From JBBDNV01 sp040877415 (lineage in GTDB: Bacteria > Planctomycetota > Planctomycetia > Pirellulales > PALSA-1355): 14,241 nucleotides of DNA. The translations under genes and the position numbers were made by a program. Each line of letters opens with the position of its first letter. Position 1 is the stretch's first letter. The notes under the pieces are model-generated. The model worked only from the letters and a program-made list of their open reading frames with translations. It had not been told where the DNA came from and did no database searches. Below, piece by piece: positions 8,952 to 14,241 of the stretch. Location of the stretch: the NCBI GenBank assembly GCA_040877415.1, contig JBBDNV010000153.1:1-14241 (forward strand), in the 5' to 3' direction.

Positions 8952-8982
8952 CGCGCACGCATTTCGTGGGACGACCGAAACC

Positions 8983-9462
8983 ATGTCTGACATGATTCCC
9001 ATGACCCGCGCCGGCTACGGGAAGATCAAGGCCGAATTGGATCAGCTCGAACACGTCGAAATGCCGGCCATCATGGCCCGCATCGCCACCGCCCGCCAGG
9101 AAGGCGATCTCAGCGAAAACGCCGAGTACCACGGCACGCGCGAGTCGCAGGGCCTGTTGCAGGCCAAAATCAACCTGCTGCGCGACAAGCTTTCGCGGGC
9201 CGCGCTGGTGGACCCGACAAAACTGCCCAAGGACGAAGTGGTCTTTGGAGCCACCGTGGTGGTGAAGGACCTGGACTTCGGCGACGAGGAGATTTTTGTG
9301 CTCGTGGGCGCCGGCGAGGAAGACTACGACGCCGGCAGAATTCTGGTCACCAGCCCCCTGGCCCAAGGACTGTTGGGCAAGAAGCAAGGCGAGCGGGTCG
9401 AGATCCCCGTGCCCAAGGGGACGATGAGCTTCGAGATTATCGAAATTCGGTTCGAGGGGTAG
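8983..9462 (+). CDS. greA: Transcription elongation factor GreA
   Basis: A 159-residue GreA, the usual length. It enters the RNA polymerase secondary channel and stimulates cleavage of backtracked transcripts. The N-terminal coiled coil (residues 7-75) carries the tip motif GDLSENAEYHGTRE with acidic residues Asp42 and Glu45, the pair that helps hold the catalytic magnesium. The C-terminal domain has VIFGATV-like VVFGATVVV (86-94), SPLAQGLLGKKQGE (124-137) and the final strand MSFEIIEIRF. The start is the ATG at 8983 (MSDMIPMTRAGYGK), which aligns with known GreA N-termini; the frame is open upstream to a GTG at 8788, but that part is repeat DNA. It meets the toxin-antitoxin genes tail to tail, with a 64-nt gap in which no convincing terminator was found. 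Confidence 0.96.
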   Translation: MSDMIPMTRAGYGKIKAELDQLEHVEMPAIMARIATARQEGDLSENAEYHGTRESQGLLQAKINLLRDKLSRAALVDPTKLPKDEVVFGATVVVKDLDFGDEEIFVLVGAGEEDYDAGRILVTSPLAQGLLGKKQGERVEIPVPKGTMSFEIIEIRFEG

Positions 9463-9526
9463 GCGGCCCTTAGGCTCAGGTCACTCGTCAGATGAACTCA
9501 AGCCGGTTTGTCATCTCGGTCGCATC

Positions 9527-9823
9527 TCAGTTCTCCCAGAGTTGGGCGAGGCTGCGCACGATCTGCCCGATGGTGCGAGACTGTTGCTGGCAATAGATGA
9601 TTCCGGGATGGGTCTCGCCAACCTGGTGGAATGCCAGGAAATGTGCATCTTGCGTGAAAATCGTCCTGCCTTCGCGGCGACAGAAGTCCAAGTGTTCCAG
9701 GTCCGTCGCATTGAGAAGGCCGGCGTCCTGCGGCGTTGTCACGTCGATTCCCCGTTTCGCAAGAGCAACCGCGACAACGGCGGGCGCGCTTTCATCAAGA
9801 TGAAATCGAATCGTGGCCGGCAC
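9527..9823 (-). CDS. DUF5615 family PIN-like protein, predicted toxin
   Basis: A 98-residue small PIN-like protein of the DUF5615 type. Acidic residues fitting the PIN nuclease site are present: Asp10 in FHLDES, Asp41 in ATDLEHLDFC, and Asp59 in FTQDAHFL. Family members are predicted RNA-cleaving toxins; activity here is inferred. The start is a GTG at 9823, which lies inside the end of the upstream DUF433 gene, so the two overlap by 29 nt and are probably translationally coupled. The order antitoxin then toxin matches many type II modules. It ends 64 nt from the convergent greA stop. Confidence 0.85.
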   Translation of the reverse strand: MPATIRFHLDESAPAVVAVALAKRGIDVTTPQDAGLLNATDLEHLDFCRREGRTIFTQDAHFLAFHQVGETHPGIIYCQQQSRTIGQIVRSLAQLWEN

Positions 9824-10151
9824 TGCTTTGCTTCAATTTGTCTTCCAGCAAGGATGGCGATTGAGCGCGGAGCTGCTCGGCGAGATCCTCTCCCGCCTTT
9901 ATCTGCGACCGAATTTCGTCGGCGTGGTCCCAGTAGTACGCCAGTGCCGCGTGCACGTCGGCCAAGGTAATTCCAGGATGCTGCGCGGCGATTTCATCGG
10001 GCGTGAGTCCACCGCGTTCGTGCCAAATGACAACGTTCTGAACGGTGATTCGATGACCGACAATTCGTGCCTTGCCGCCACAAACGCCCGGCGTGACGAC
10101 AATGTGTTCGCCAATGACTGGAATCGTCTTGTCTGCGATGATGTCACCCAT
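9795..10151 (-). CDS. DUF433 domain-containing protein, predicted antitoxin
   Basis: A 118-residue protein with a DUF433 domain, a small helix-turn-helix-like fold: VTPGVCGGKARIVGHRITVQNV, then WHERGGLTPDEIAAQHPGITLADVHAALAYYWDH (about residues 19-77). The C-terminal tail (residues 78-118) is charged and may bind the toxin. DUF433 genes commonly precede PIN-like DUF5615 genes and are predicted antitoxins; that pairing is seen here, with a 29-nt overlap. The ATG at 10151 is the only good start in this frame, and it has no spaced ribosome-binding site, just AAGG abutting the ATG. A consensus promoter ends 7 nt upstream, so the transcript is probably leaderless or nearly so. The DUF433 protein may repress its own promoter, as antitoxins often do (inference). 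Confidence 0.87.
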   Translation of the reverse strand: MGDIIADKTIPVIGEHIVVTPGVCGGKARIVGHRITVQNVVIWHERGGLTPDEIAAQHPGITLADVHAALAYYWDHADEIRSQIKAGEDLAEQLRAQSPSLLEDKLKQSSAGHDSISS

Positions 10152-10158
10152 CCTTGCA

Positions 10159-10189
10159 ATTATAGCCTACCCGTGCCGTCCCAGGTCAA
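10159..10189 (-). promoter_or_regulatory. Consensus promoter for the DUF433/DUF5615 pair
   Basis: On the minus strand TTGACC (10189-10184), a 19-nt spacer and a perfect TATAAT (10164-10159). The -10 ends 7 nt before the ATG at 10151, so transcription should start at or within a base or two of the start codon. It occupies the 50-nt gap after the yggU stop, giving the pair independent expression from the yggS-yggU unit. Confidence 0.75.
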
Positions 10190-10201
10190 TCGACATCCGA
10201 C

Positions 10202-10516
10202 CTACGGGTCGGCAGACTCCAGCGCTTGGCGAACGCGGTCGCACAGTTCGGCCGGCGTGATGTCACGGATAAGGAATCGTTTGACGAGTGAAGTTTCGCC
10301 TGCCACCAACTTGATCTGGCTTTTGCGCAGTCCGAGCGATGCGGCCAAAAGCGCGATGATGGCCGTGTTGGCTTTGCCCTTTTCCGGGGCTTGCGTGACG
10401 GAGACCCGCAGGCTGCCGGCGCGCTGGGCCTGGATGCCATTGCGGCGGGCACCGGCGTGAGCTCGCACCGGCAGAATCGATCCCTCGGGATGGGCTTCGA
10501 GGGCGATCTTGCTCAT
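10202..10516 (-). CDS. yggU: DUF167 family protein (YggU)
   Basis: A 104-residue protein of the DUF167/YggU family, a small alpha/beta fold of unknown function. Family features are visible: LPVRAHAGARRNGI near residues 15-28, LRVSVTQAPEKGKANTAIIALLA (about 36-58, with the conserved GKAN), and the strand KLVAGETSLVKRFLI (about 69-83). Its ATG at 10516 overlaps the yggS stop (ATGA), so the two are almost certainly translated from one mRNA. The yggS-yggU neighbourhood is conserved in many bacteria. No function should be assumed. Confidence 0.88.
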   Translation of the reverse strand: MSKIALEAHPEGSILPVRAHAGARRNGIQAQRAGSLRVSVTQAPEKGKANTAIIALLAASLGLRKSQIKLVAGETSLVKRFLIRDITPAELCDRVRQALESADP

Positions 10517-11220
10517 GCGTCAAGACCCTCGAACAGGGCCGAGCCGAGGCGGACGATCGTGGCGCCTTCTTCAATGGCCGCTTCGAAGTCGCCGCTCATG
10601 CCCATCGACAACTCCGAGAGCGACACCGGCGGCGCGACGCGGGATGCAAGCCGGTCGCGCAAAGTGCGCAAGGCGGCAAAGTCGCGGCGGGCGGCAACCT
10701 GGTCCCCTTCCAGGGTGGCCATGCCCATCAGGCCGCGGATGGACACGTGAGAGAGCGTTGCCGCCTGTGCCAAGAGCGGTTGCAAGTCGTCGGGCGCAAG
10801 GCCGGTTTTCGCGGCGTCGCCCGAGATGTTGACCTCGATCAGGGCATCCATCTTGCGGCCGAGCTGCGCGGCTTGGGCGTCGATGGCCGCCAAGAGGCGG
10901 AAACTGTCGACCGATTGGATCAGATGGACCAGCTCCACCGTGCGGCGCACTTTGTTGCGCTGCAAGTGGCCGACCATGTGCCAGCGAATCGCGGGATCAG
11001 AAAGCGCCGCGGCCTTGGCCCATAGCTCCTGTGGCCGGCTTTCGCCCAGATCGTGACAGCCCTCACGCACCACGGCGGCGGCCATTTCAACCGACGCGTA
11101 TTTGGTGACGGCCACCAGGGTGACGGCGTCCGCCGCCCGAGAGGCGCGCTTGGCCGCCGCTTCGATCCGCGCGCGAATTTGGGCCAGGTTCTCGGCGATG
11201 CGCCCGGCTGGGTCGTTCAT
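10513..11220 (-). CDS. yggS: YggS family pyridoxal phosphate-binding protein
   Basis: A 235-residue PLP homeostasis protein (PLPBP/YggS), a cytoplasmic TIM-barrel that carries PLP with no known catalytic turnover; in other bacteria its loss disturbs vitamin B6 and amino-acid pools. Motifs: VAVTKYAS with the PLP lysine at Lys40, GESRPQEL (58-66 region, usually GENRVQE), WHMVGHLQRNK, IEVNISGDAAKTG, GLMGMAT, LSMGMSGDFEAAIEEGATIVRLGSALFEG. Two small departures from the usual pattern are seen: Ser-Arg-Pro in place of Asn-Arg-Val/Tyr in the GEN motif and FEG at the end in place of FG. The start is the ATG at 11220; no strong ribosome-binding site was seen. It overlaps yggU by 4 nt. Confidence 0.95.
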   Translation of the reverse strand: MNDPAGRIAENLAQIRARIEAAAKRASRAADAVTLVAVTKYASVEMAAAVVREGCHDLGESRPQELWAKAAALSDPAIRWHMVGHLQRNKVRRTVELVHLIQSVDSFRLLAAIDAQAAQLGRKMDALIEVNISGDAAKTGLAPDDLQPLLAQAATLSHVSIRGLMGMATLEGDQVAARRDFAALRTLRDRLASRVAPPVSLSELSMGMSGDFEAAIEEGATIVRLGSALFEGLDA

Positions 11221-11266
11221 GTGCTCTATACTCAGTGCCAGCTCGGTTCGGCAGCGTAAACAGCGC

Positions 11267-11290
11267 GGTTGGACCAGCCACCAGTGGCAT
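11267..11290. repeat. Degraded copy of the 3031-3057 repeat
   Basis: GGTTGGACCAGCCACCAGTGGCAT matches the 3033-3057 element with 4 differences (shared core TGGAC-AGCCACC-GTGGCA). It sits in the 73-nt gap between the large unknown gene and yggS and overlaps nothing coding. The right half is better kept than the left, so it no longer makes a good hairpin. Confidence 0.45.
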
Positions 11291-11293
11291 CGT

Positions 11294-13099
11294 TCAGGAC
11301 TCGATTTCCACGATCGTTTTGACCTTCCCGTTGGAACCGAAACGGCCCAGGAGGAATTCGTGCATCAGGTTTTTCCCCAGCACGGTTCGAACGCCCGGTT
11401 CGGCCAGCGAGCGATAGACGAGCCATTGCGATTTGCCGATCTGAACGCGGTAGCCGACCGCCACGTCGCGCGACACAACCTGGCGGTCTTCGCCCACGGT
11501 CAGTTGACGCCACGTGGCCTGGCGGACCAGGCGCCGCGAATCAAAATCAATGAACAACGGCGCGAACAGGCACTGGCCGGCAGCCTCTTGCGCCAATTCC
11601 AGGGGGCCGCCCGCGGCGCCAAGCGTTCCGCACGACGGTCCAGAGCGCCATTCGGAAAGCGCCAGCGGCAGCACTCGGGCTCGAGGCCGCCCGCGGACGG
11701 CAAGCGTTCCTTCGCGGGTCTCCCTTTCGGCGCGGAACGTCGTGCCGTCGGCCAGGGGCAGCCTGGCGCGATACTCGATCTTTCGCGGGCACACGCCGAG
11801 CACGGCGTCGGCCAGCAGGAGGAAGCCTGCTTCGCGCGCCAGTGCCAGGTGTCGTTGAATCGAGATGTCCTCCGATAGTCTTAGCTCCAGCTCCAGATAG
11901 TCGACGTCGCGGTCGGATTCCCAGCAGACTTGTTCCCATCCCTGGCGTGGCACGACGGGCCATCCGTCGATGCGCACCTGAATCTCGGCCGGACCGGTCC
12001 AAAGGCACTCGCGGCCCAGGCTCAATTCCATCACCAGTTGCGGCCCGCTGTAGTTAACGGCCAATCGCGGACTTCGGCGCCGCCAATCGCACGAGAGCAC
12101 GGCGATGCCGGCCGATTCGATGTCGAACGACGGAGACGGCACGCGCCGCCGCGGGTTGCGGCTGCCTTTGCCGCCGCTGGCGATCAGTCGGGCAATGCGC
12201 CGGGTCTTGGCGCTGTCGACCAGGCGCAAGGCCGTTTTCACGAGCCGCCGATTCCAAGGGGGTGCTTCGGGGGGCGAGAAGAGCTGCGTCCGGTCCGGCC
12301 GGGAAAGCCGCAGGACGTGCTCCACGAGCCTGGCATATCGCCGCGGCGTCGCGTCGCTCCAAACGGAAGCGTCCAATTCCTGGTCGATCACCCGCCAGCG
12401 CGTCCAGCACGCCAGAAGCGGGCGCAACGCGTCGAGCCGGCTGCCGTGAACCATCGCCTCGTCGTCGAGAAGCCGGGTCGATTCTTCGAGCGTGCGGCGG
12501 CTTACGGCGGCCAGCGCGCGGCACGCCGCCAGCTCCGGCAATTGGCAGGCCAGCATCGTGGGCAGTTCGCCGTGAAGCAACTGCGCGACCAGCGGATCTT
12601 CGCGGCCGCTCTCGGCCGCGGCGATGGCGACCAGGCGATTGGCCAGTTGCCACCAGGCCCGCTCGCCCGTGTATTCGGCCAGCGACGGCAGCGCCGCGCA
12701 CCAGGCCAGACATTCCAGCGCGAATCCGGCGTCGGGCTCGGCCACGTCGGCCCGGCTCAACCAGCACAAGGCGGCGTTGTCGAGTCCGGCGGTTCGGCGG
12801 TCGGCCAGGCGGGGGCGCCTGAGTAGCTCGATCACGCGTTCGGCCTGTTCGGCGTCGACGCCGGGGGGCAACGCCCAGACGAGAGGCGACTGGCGACCCT
12901 GGAAGAGTTTTGAGATCGGCCGGAGCTTGCGACGGGCCAGGTGCCTGCACCAGAGTGCCCAGCCCTGTTCGTTCGCGTCGCCTTCGTAGGCCTGGCGCAC
13001 GCGGCGCGGGGCTTGCCCGCTCCAGGGTCCGCCGGGGCCGGAGGCAAGAGACGCTCGATTCTTCCGGGATTGCTTCGCCGAAGTTGAGGTCGTGGCCAT
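11294..13099 (-). CDS. Unrecognised protein; C-terminal half resembles heparinase II/III-like fold
   Basis: A 601-residue protein with no confident family. After a basic, low-complexity N-terminus (to about residue 35), residues 80-310 are mostly alpha-helical and Trp/Ala/Leu-rich. From about residue 320 the protein is beta-rich. It carries FDIESAGIAVLSCDW, LAVNYSGPQLVMELSLG, WEQVCWESDRDVDYLELEL and IQRHLALAREAGFLLLADAV, spaced much as in the beta-sandwich of heparinase II/III-like proteins (helical toroid, then sandwich). The His/Asp residues expected for lyase activity are not obvious, so it may be a non-catalytic relative; this is inference. No signal peptide or membrane segment was seen. 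The ATG at 13099 (MATTSTSAKQ) is preferred; the frame is open to 13267, but that part looks non-coding and overlaps the divergent promoter. It diverges from the YdjY gene (153-nt gap). Confidence 0.8.
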   Translation of the reverse strand: MATTSTSAKQSRKNRASLASGPGGPWSGQAPRRVRQAYEGDANEQGWALWCRHLARRKLRPISKLFQGRQSPLVWALPPGVDAEQAERVIELLRRPRLADRRTAGLDNAALCWLSRADVAEPDAGFALECLAWCAALPSLAEYTGERAWWQLANRLVAIAAAESGREDPLVAQLLHGELPTMLACQLPELAACRALAAVSRRTLEESTRLLDDEAMVHGSRLDALRPLLACWTRWRVIDQELDASVWSDATPRRYARLVEHVLRLSRPDRTQLFSPPEAPPWNRRLVKTALRLVDSAKTRRIARLIASGGKGSRNPRRRVPSPSFDIESAGIAVLSCDWRRRSPRLAVNYSGPQLVMELSLGRECLWTGPAEIQVRIDGWPVVPRQGWEQVCWESDRDVDYLELELRLSEDISIQRHLALAREAGFLLLADAVLGVCPRKIEYRARLPLADGTTFRAERETREGTLAVRGRPRARVLPLALSEWRSGPSCGTLGAAGGPLELAQEAAGQCLFAPLFIDFDSRRLVRQATWRQLTVGEDRQVVSRDVAVGYRVQIGKSQWLVYRSLAEPGVRTVLGKNLMHEFLLGRFGSNGKVKTIVEIES

Positions 13100-13156
13100 G
13101 TACGCTTTTCCCAGCGCGGTGTCGGGCCGCGCGTGCGCTTTCCGCCGATTCCGTGG

Positions 13157-13186
13157 TTGGACGATCAAACGACAAGTCGCTATCTT
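13157..13186 (+). promoter_or_regulatory. Candidate promoter for the YdjY-domain gene
   Basis: TTGGAC (13157-13162), an 18-nt spacer and TATCTT (13181-13186) in the 153-nt gap between the divergent genes. The start would be near 13193, about 60 nt before the ATG. Two mismatches in each hexamer make this moderate. Confidence 0.45.
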
Positions 13187-13252
13187 AACAACGAGAGGCC
13201 GATTCATCTTCTCCCCCGGCCAGGATTTTTGGTGCCTCGTTCGAGCCCGACC

Positions 13253-14017
13253 ATGCAACGATCGCATCCGCTTCGTTTATCCGGTTTCGCGATGGCGATT
13301 GTTAGCCTGACTCTCGTTGCGTCGTTCGCCCAAGCGCCCGAAGAGGCGTCGCCGGATAGCAAAGGGCCGGCAAGCGACAAACGGGCCTATTCGAAGGACC
13401 CGCCGGGCATGAAGCGCCTCATGAAGGGCTACGACGTGTGGATCGATCCCGCGCATAAGCGGGTCGTGGTCGACGGCACCATCTGTCTGCGCGAAGGCCA
13501 ATTGGAAATGTTCGCCTGCCCGAAGGGAACGAAGGAACATGAGTCCATTGTGGCGGCCGACACGATGGCCTATGCCGTCCACGCCGGGCTGTTGGCCGTC
13601 GGCGCAAAGGCCGGCACGCCGGTCGAGTTTCAACCAACCTACAAGCCCGCCAAGGGTGCGGAAATCGACGTCCAGATCGTGTGGCGCGACAAGAACGGCA
13701 ACGTGCACCGCGATCGGGCCCAGGATTGGATCCGCAACGCCAACACCGGCAAGCCGCTTGAGCACCCGTGGGTGTTCGCCGGCAGCGGCTTCTGGGTCGA
13801 CGAAGCCACGGGCGACAAAAGCTACCTGGCCGAGAGCGGCGACTTTATTTGCGTCTCGAATTTTCCCAGCGCCATGCTCGACGTGCCGGTCGAGAGCAGC
13901 CAGGCCAACGAGTCGCTCTTGTACGAAGCCTTCACCGAGCGCATCCCGCCGATCGGCACCCGCGTGCGGCTGGTGCTGACGCCGAAGCTGACCAAAGAAC
14001 CGGCAGCCGACCCATGA
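13253..14017 (+). CDS. Exported YdjY domain-containing protein
   Basis: A 254-residue protein with an N-terminal signal peptide (basic start MQRSHPLRLSG, hydrophobic core FAMAIVSLTLVASFA, likely cut after Ala26). The mature part contains the YdjY domain as found in planctomycetes: VVVDGTICLREGQLEMFACPKGTKEHESIV (the CP...KEHES segment), AYAVHAGLLAVGAKAGTPVEF, VQIVWRDKNG, AQDWIRN, WVFAGSGFW, YLAESGDFICVSNFPSAMLDVPVESS and a final LVLTPKL strand. The function is unknown; in other bacteria YdjY domains occur in periplasmic or redox-linked contexts. The start is the ATG at 13253 because it gives the signal peptide; the frame stays open to 13133 but has no such feature. It is followed by a strong terminator. 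Confidence 0.88.
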   Translation: MQRSHPLRLSGFAMAIVSLTLVASFAQAPEEASPDSKGPASDKRAYSKDPPGMKRLMKGYDVWIDPAHKRVVVDGTICLREGQLEMFACPKGTKEHESIVAADTMAYAVHAGLLAVGAKAGTPVEFQPTYKPAKGAEIDVQIVWRDKNGNVHRDRAQDWIRNANTGKPLEHPWVFAGSGFWVDEATGDKSYLAESGDFICVSNFPSAMLDVPVESSQANESLLYEAFTERIPPIGTRVRLVLTPKLTKEPAADP

Positions 14018-14038
14018 TGGACGACGCACTGCCGCATC

Positions 14039-14068
14039 AAGCCCAGGGAAGGCCTTCCCTGGGCTTTT
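14039..14068 (+). terminator. Perfect-palindrome terminator between YdjY and HemQ-family genes
   Basis: AAGCCCAGGGAAGG (14039-14052) and CCTTCCCTGGGCTT (14053-14066) form a perfect 28-nt palindrome, so a stem of up to 12 bp with a GGCC loop, followed by TTTT on the plus strand. It lies 21 nt past the YdjY stop. The genes on each side converge, so it may also slow transcription from the minus strand, though only two T residues follow on that side. Confidence 0.88.
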
Positions 14069-14121
14069 CGGCGAGCGGGAGTAGCTGACTGCCGACCCCA
14101 TACGCGCTCGCAGGCGCGCGG

Positions 14122-14241
14122 CTACCCGATGCGACAATGCTCGAGGACCCGTTGCGGCTCCGCAACGTAGCTCACGTAAAATGGGCCGAATTCGGCGTAG
14201 CGGGCGCTGGCTTCGTCGAAACGCATGCGGTAGACGATGTC
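14122..14241 (-). CDS. Chlorite dismutase/HemQ-family protein, C-terminal end (partial)
   Basis: The last 39 codons of a minus-strand gene whose start is beyond the window edge, ending in TAG at 14122-14124. The translation has MRFDEASARYAEFGPFYV near residues 6-23 of the fragment and ends LEHCRIG. This matches the C-terminal end of the heme-dependent peroxidase/HemQ (coproheme decarboxylase) branch of the chlorite dismutase family, which converts coproheme to heme b using hydrogen peroxide. The heme-ligand histidine lies upstream and cannot be checked here. It is convergent with the YdjY gene. The product name is from the conserved tail only. Confidence 0.8.
   Translation of the reverse strand, partial: DIVYRMRFDEASARYAEFGPFYVSYVAEPQRVLEHCRIG

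Noticed and set aside
9463..9526. Terminator between convergent greA and the DUF5615 gene
   Set aside because: Only a weak AGATGA...TCATCT pairing with a 15-nt loop and no T run was found.
12054..13175. Open frame of 373 codons on the same strand as the large unknown gene
   Set aside because: It is very Arg/Pro/Ala-rich with no motif; the overlapping frame at 11294-13099 has balanced composition and fold-like patterns.
13100..13267. N-terminal extension of the large unknown protein to 13267
   Set aside because: The extra 56 residues look non-coding and overlap the opposite-strand promoter and the start of the YdjY gene.

Overview
The window is high-GC bacterial DNA that looks planctomycetal, most like Pirellulales. 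The main reasons are two tandem DUF1559 genes (a prepilin-like N-terminus plus a C-terminal H-X9-DG motif, a family greatly expanded in Planctomycetes), a YdjY-domain exported protein of the planctomycete type, a C4 zinc-ribbon coiled-coil protein of the kind found across the PVC superphylum, and dispersed palindromic repeats of the AGCCCGAAGCG...CGAGGGG type. This assignment is inference from recalled family distributions; no search was run.

Layout. Positions 1-2946 hold two paralogous minus-strand DUF1559 genes, each with its own near-consensus promoter of the same geometry (TTGACA-N16-GATAAT); the downstream copy ends at a strong rho-independent terminator. From 3087 to 3815 lies aat (leucyl/phenylalanyl-tRNA-protein transferase, minus strand), divergent from the information-processing cluster on the plus strand. 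That cluster is dnaG (primase) and rpoD (housekeeping sigma factor), driven by a TTGATC-N18-TATAAT promoter. It is followed by a palindrome-rich spacer ending in a strong terminator, then a zinc-ribbon coiled-coil protein gene and greA (transcript cleavage factor). dnaG-rpoD is the core of the classic macromolecular-synthesis operon; rpsU is not visible next to it.

From 9527 to 13099 all genes are on the minus strand. Read in transcription order they are: a large unrecognised protein whose C-terminal half resembles a degenerate heparinase II/III-like beta sandwich; a YggS-type PLP-binding protein whose stop overlaps the start of a DUF167/YggU protein; and a predicted DUF433/DUF5615 antitoxin-toxin pair. 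The pair has its own consensus promoter, placed so close to the antitoxin ATG that the mRNA should be leaderless or nearly so. A YdjY-domain secreted protein diverges from the large gene and meets, tail to tail across a 28-nt perfect palindrome terminator, the last 39 codons of a chlorite dismutase/HemQ-family gene that runs off the window edge.

No complete new system is obvious. The points most worth a second look are the leaderless toxin-antitoxin promoter, the possible dead heparinase-like protein, the zinc-ribbon protein set between rpoD and greA, the 26-bp-arm palindrome after rpoD and the dispersed repeat families. No tRNA, rRNA, CRISPR array, insertion sequence or origin was recognised.
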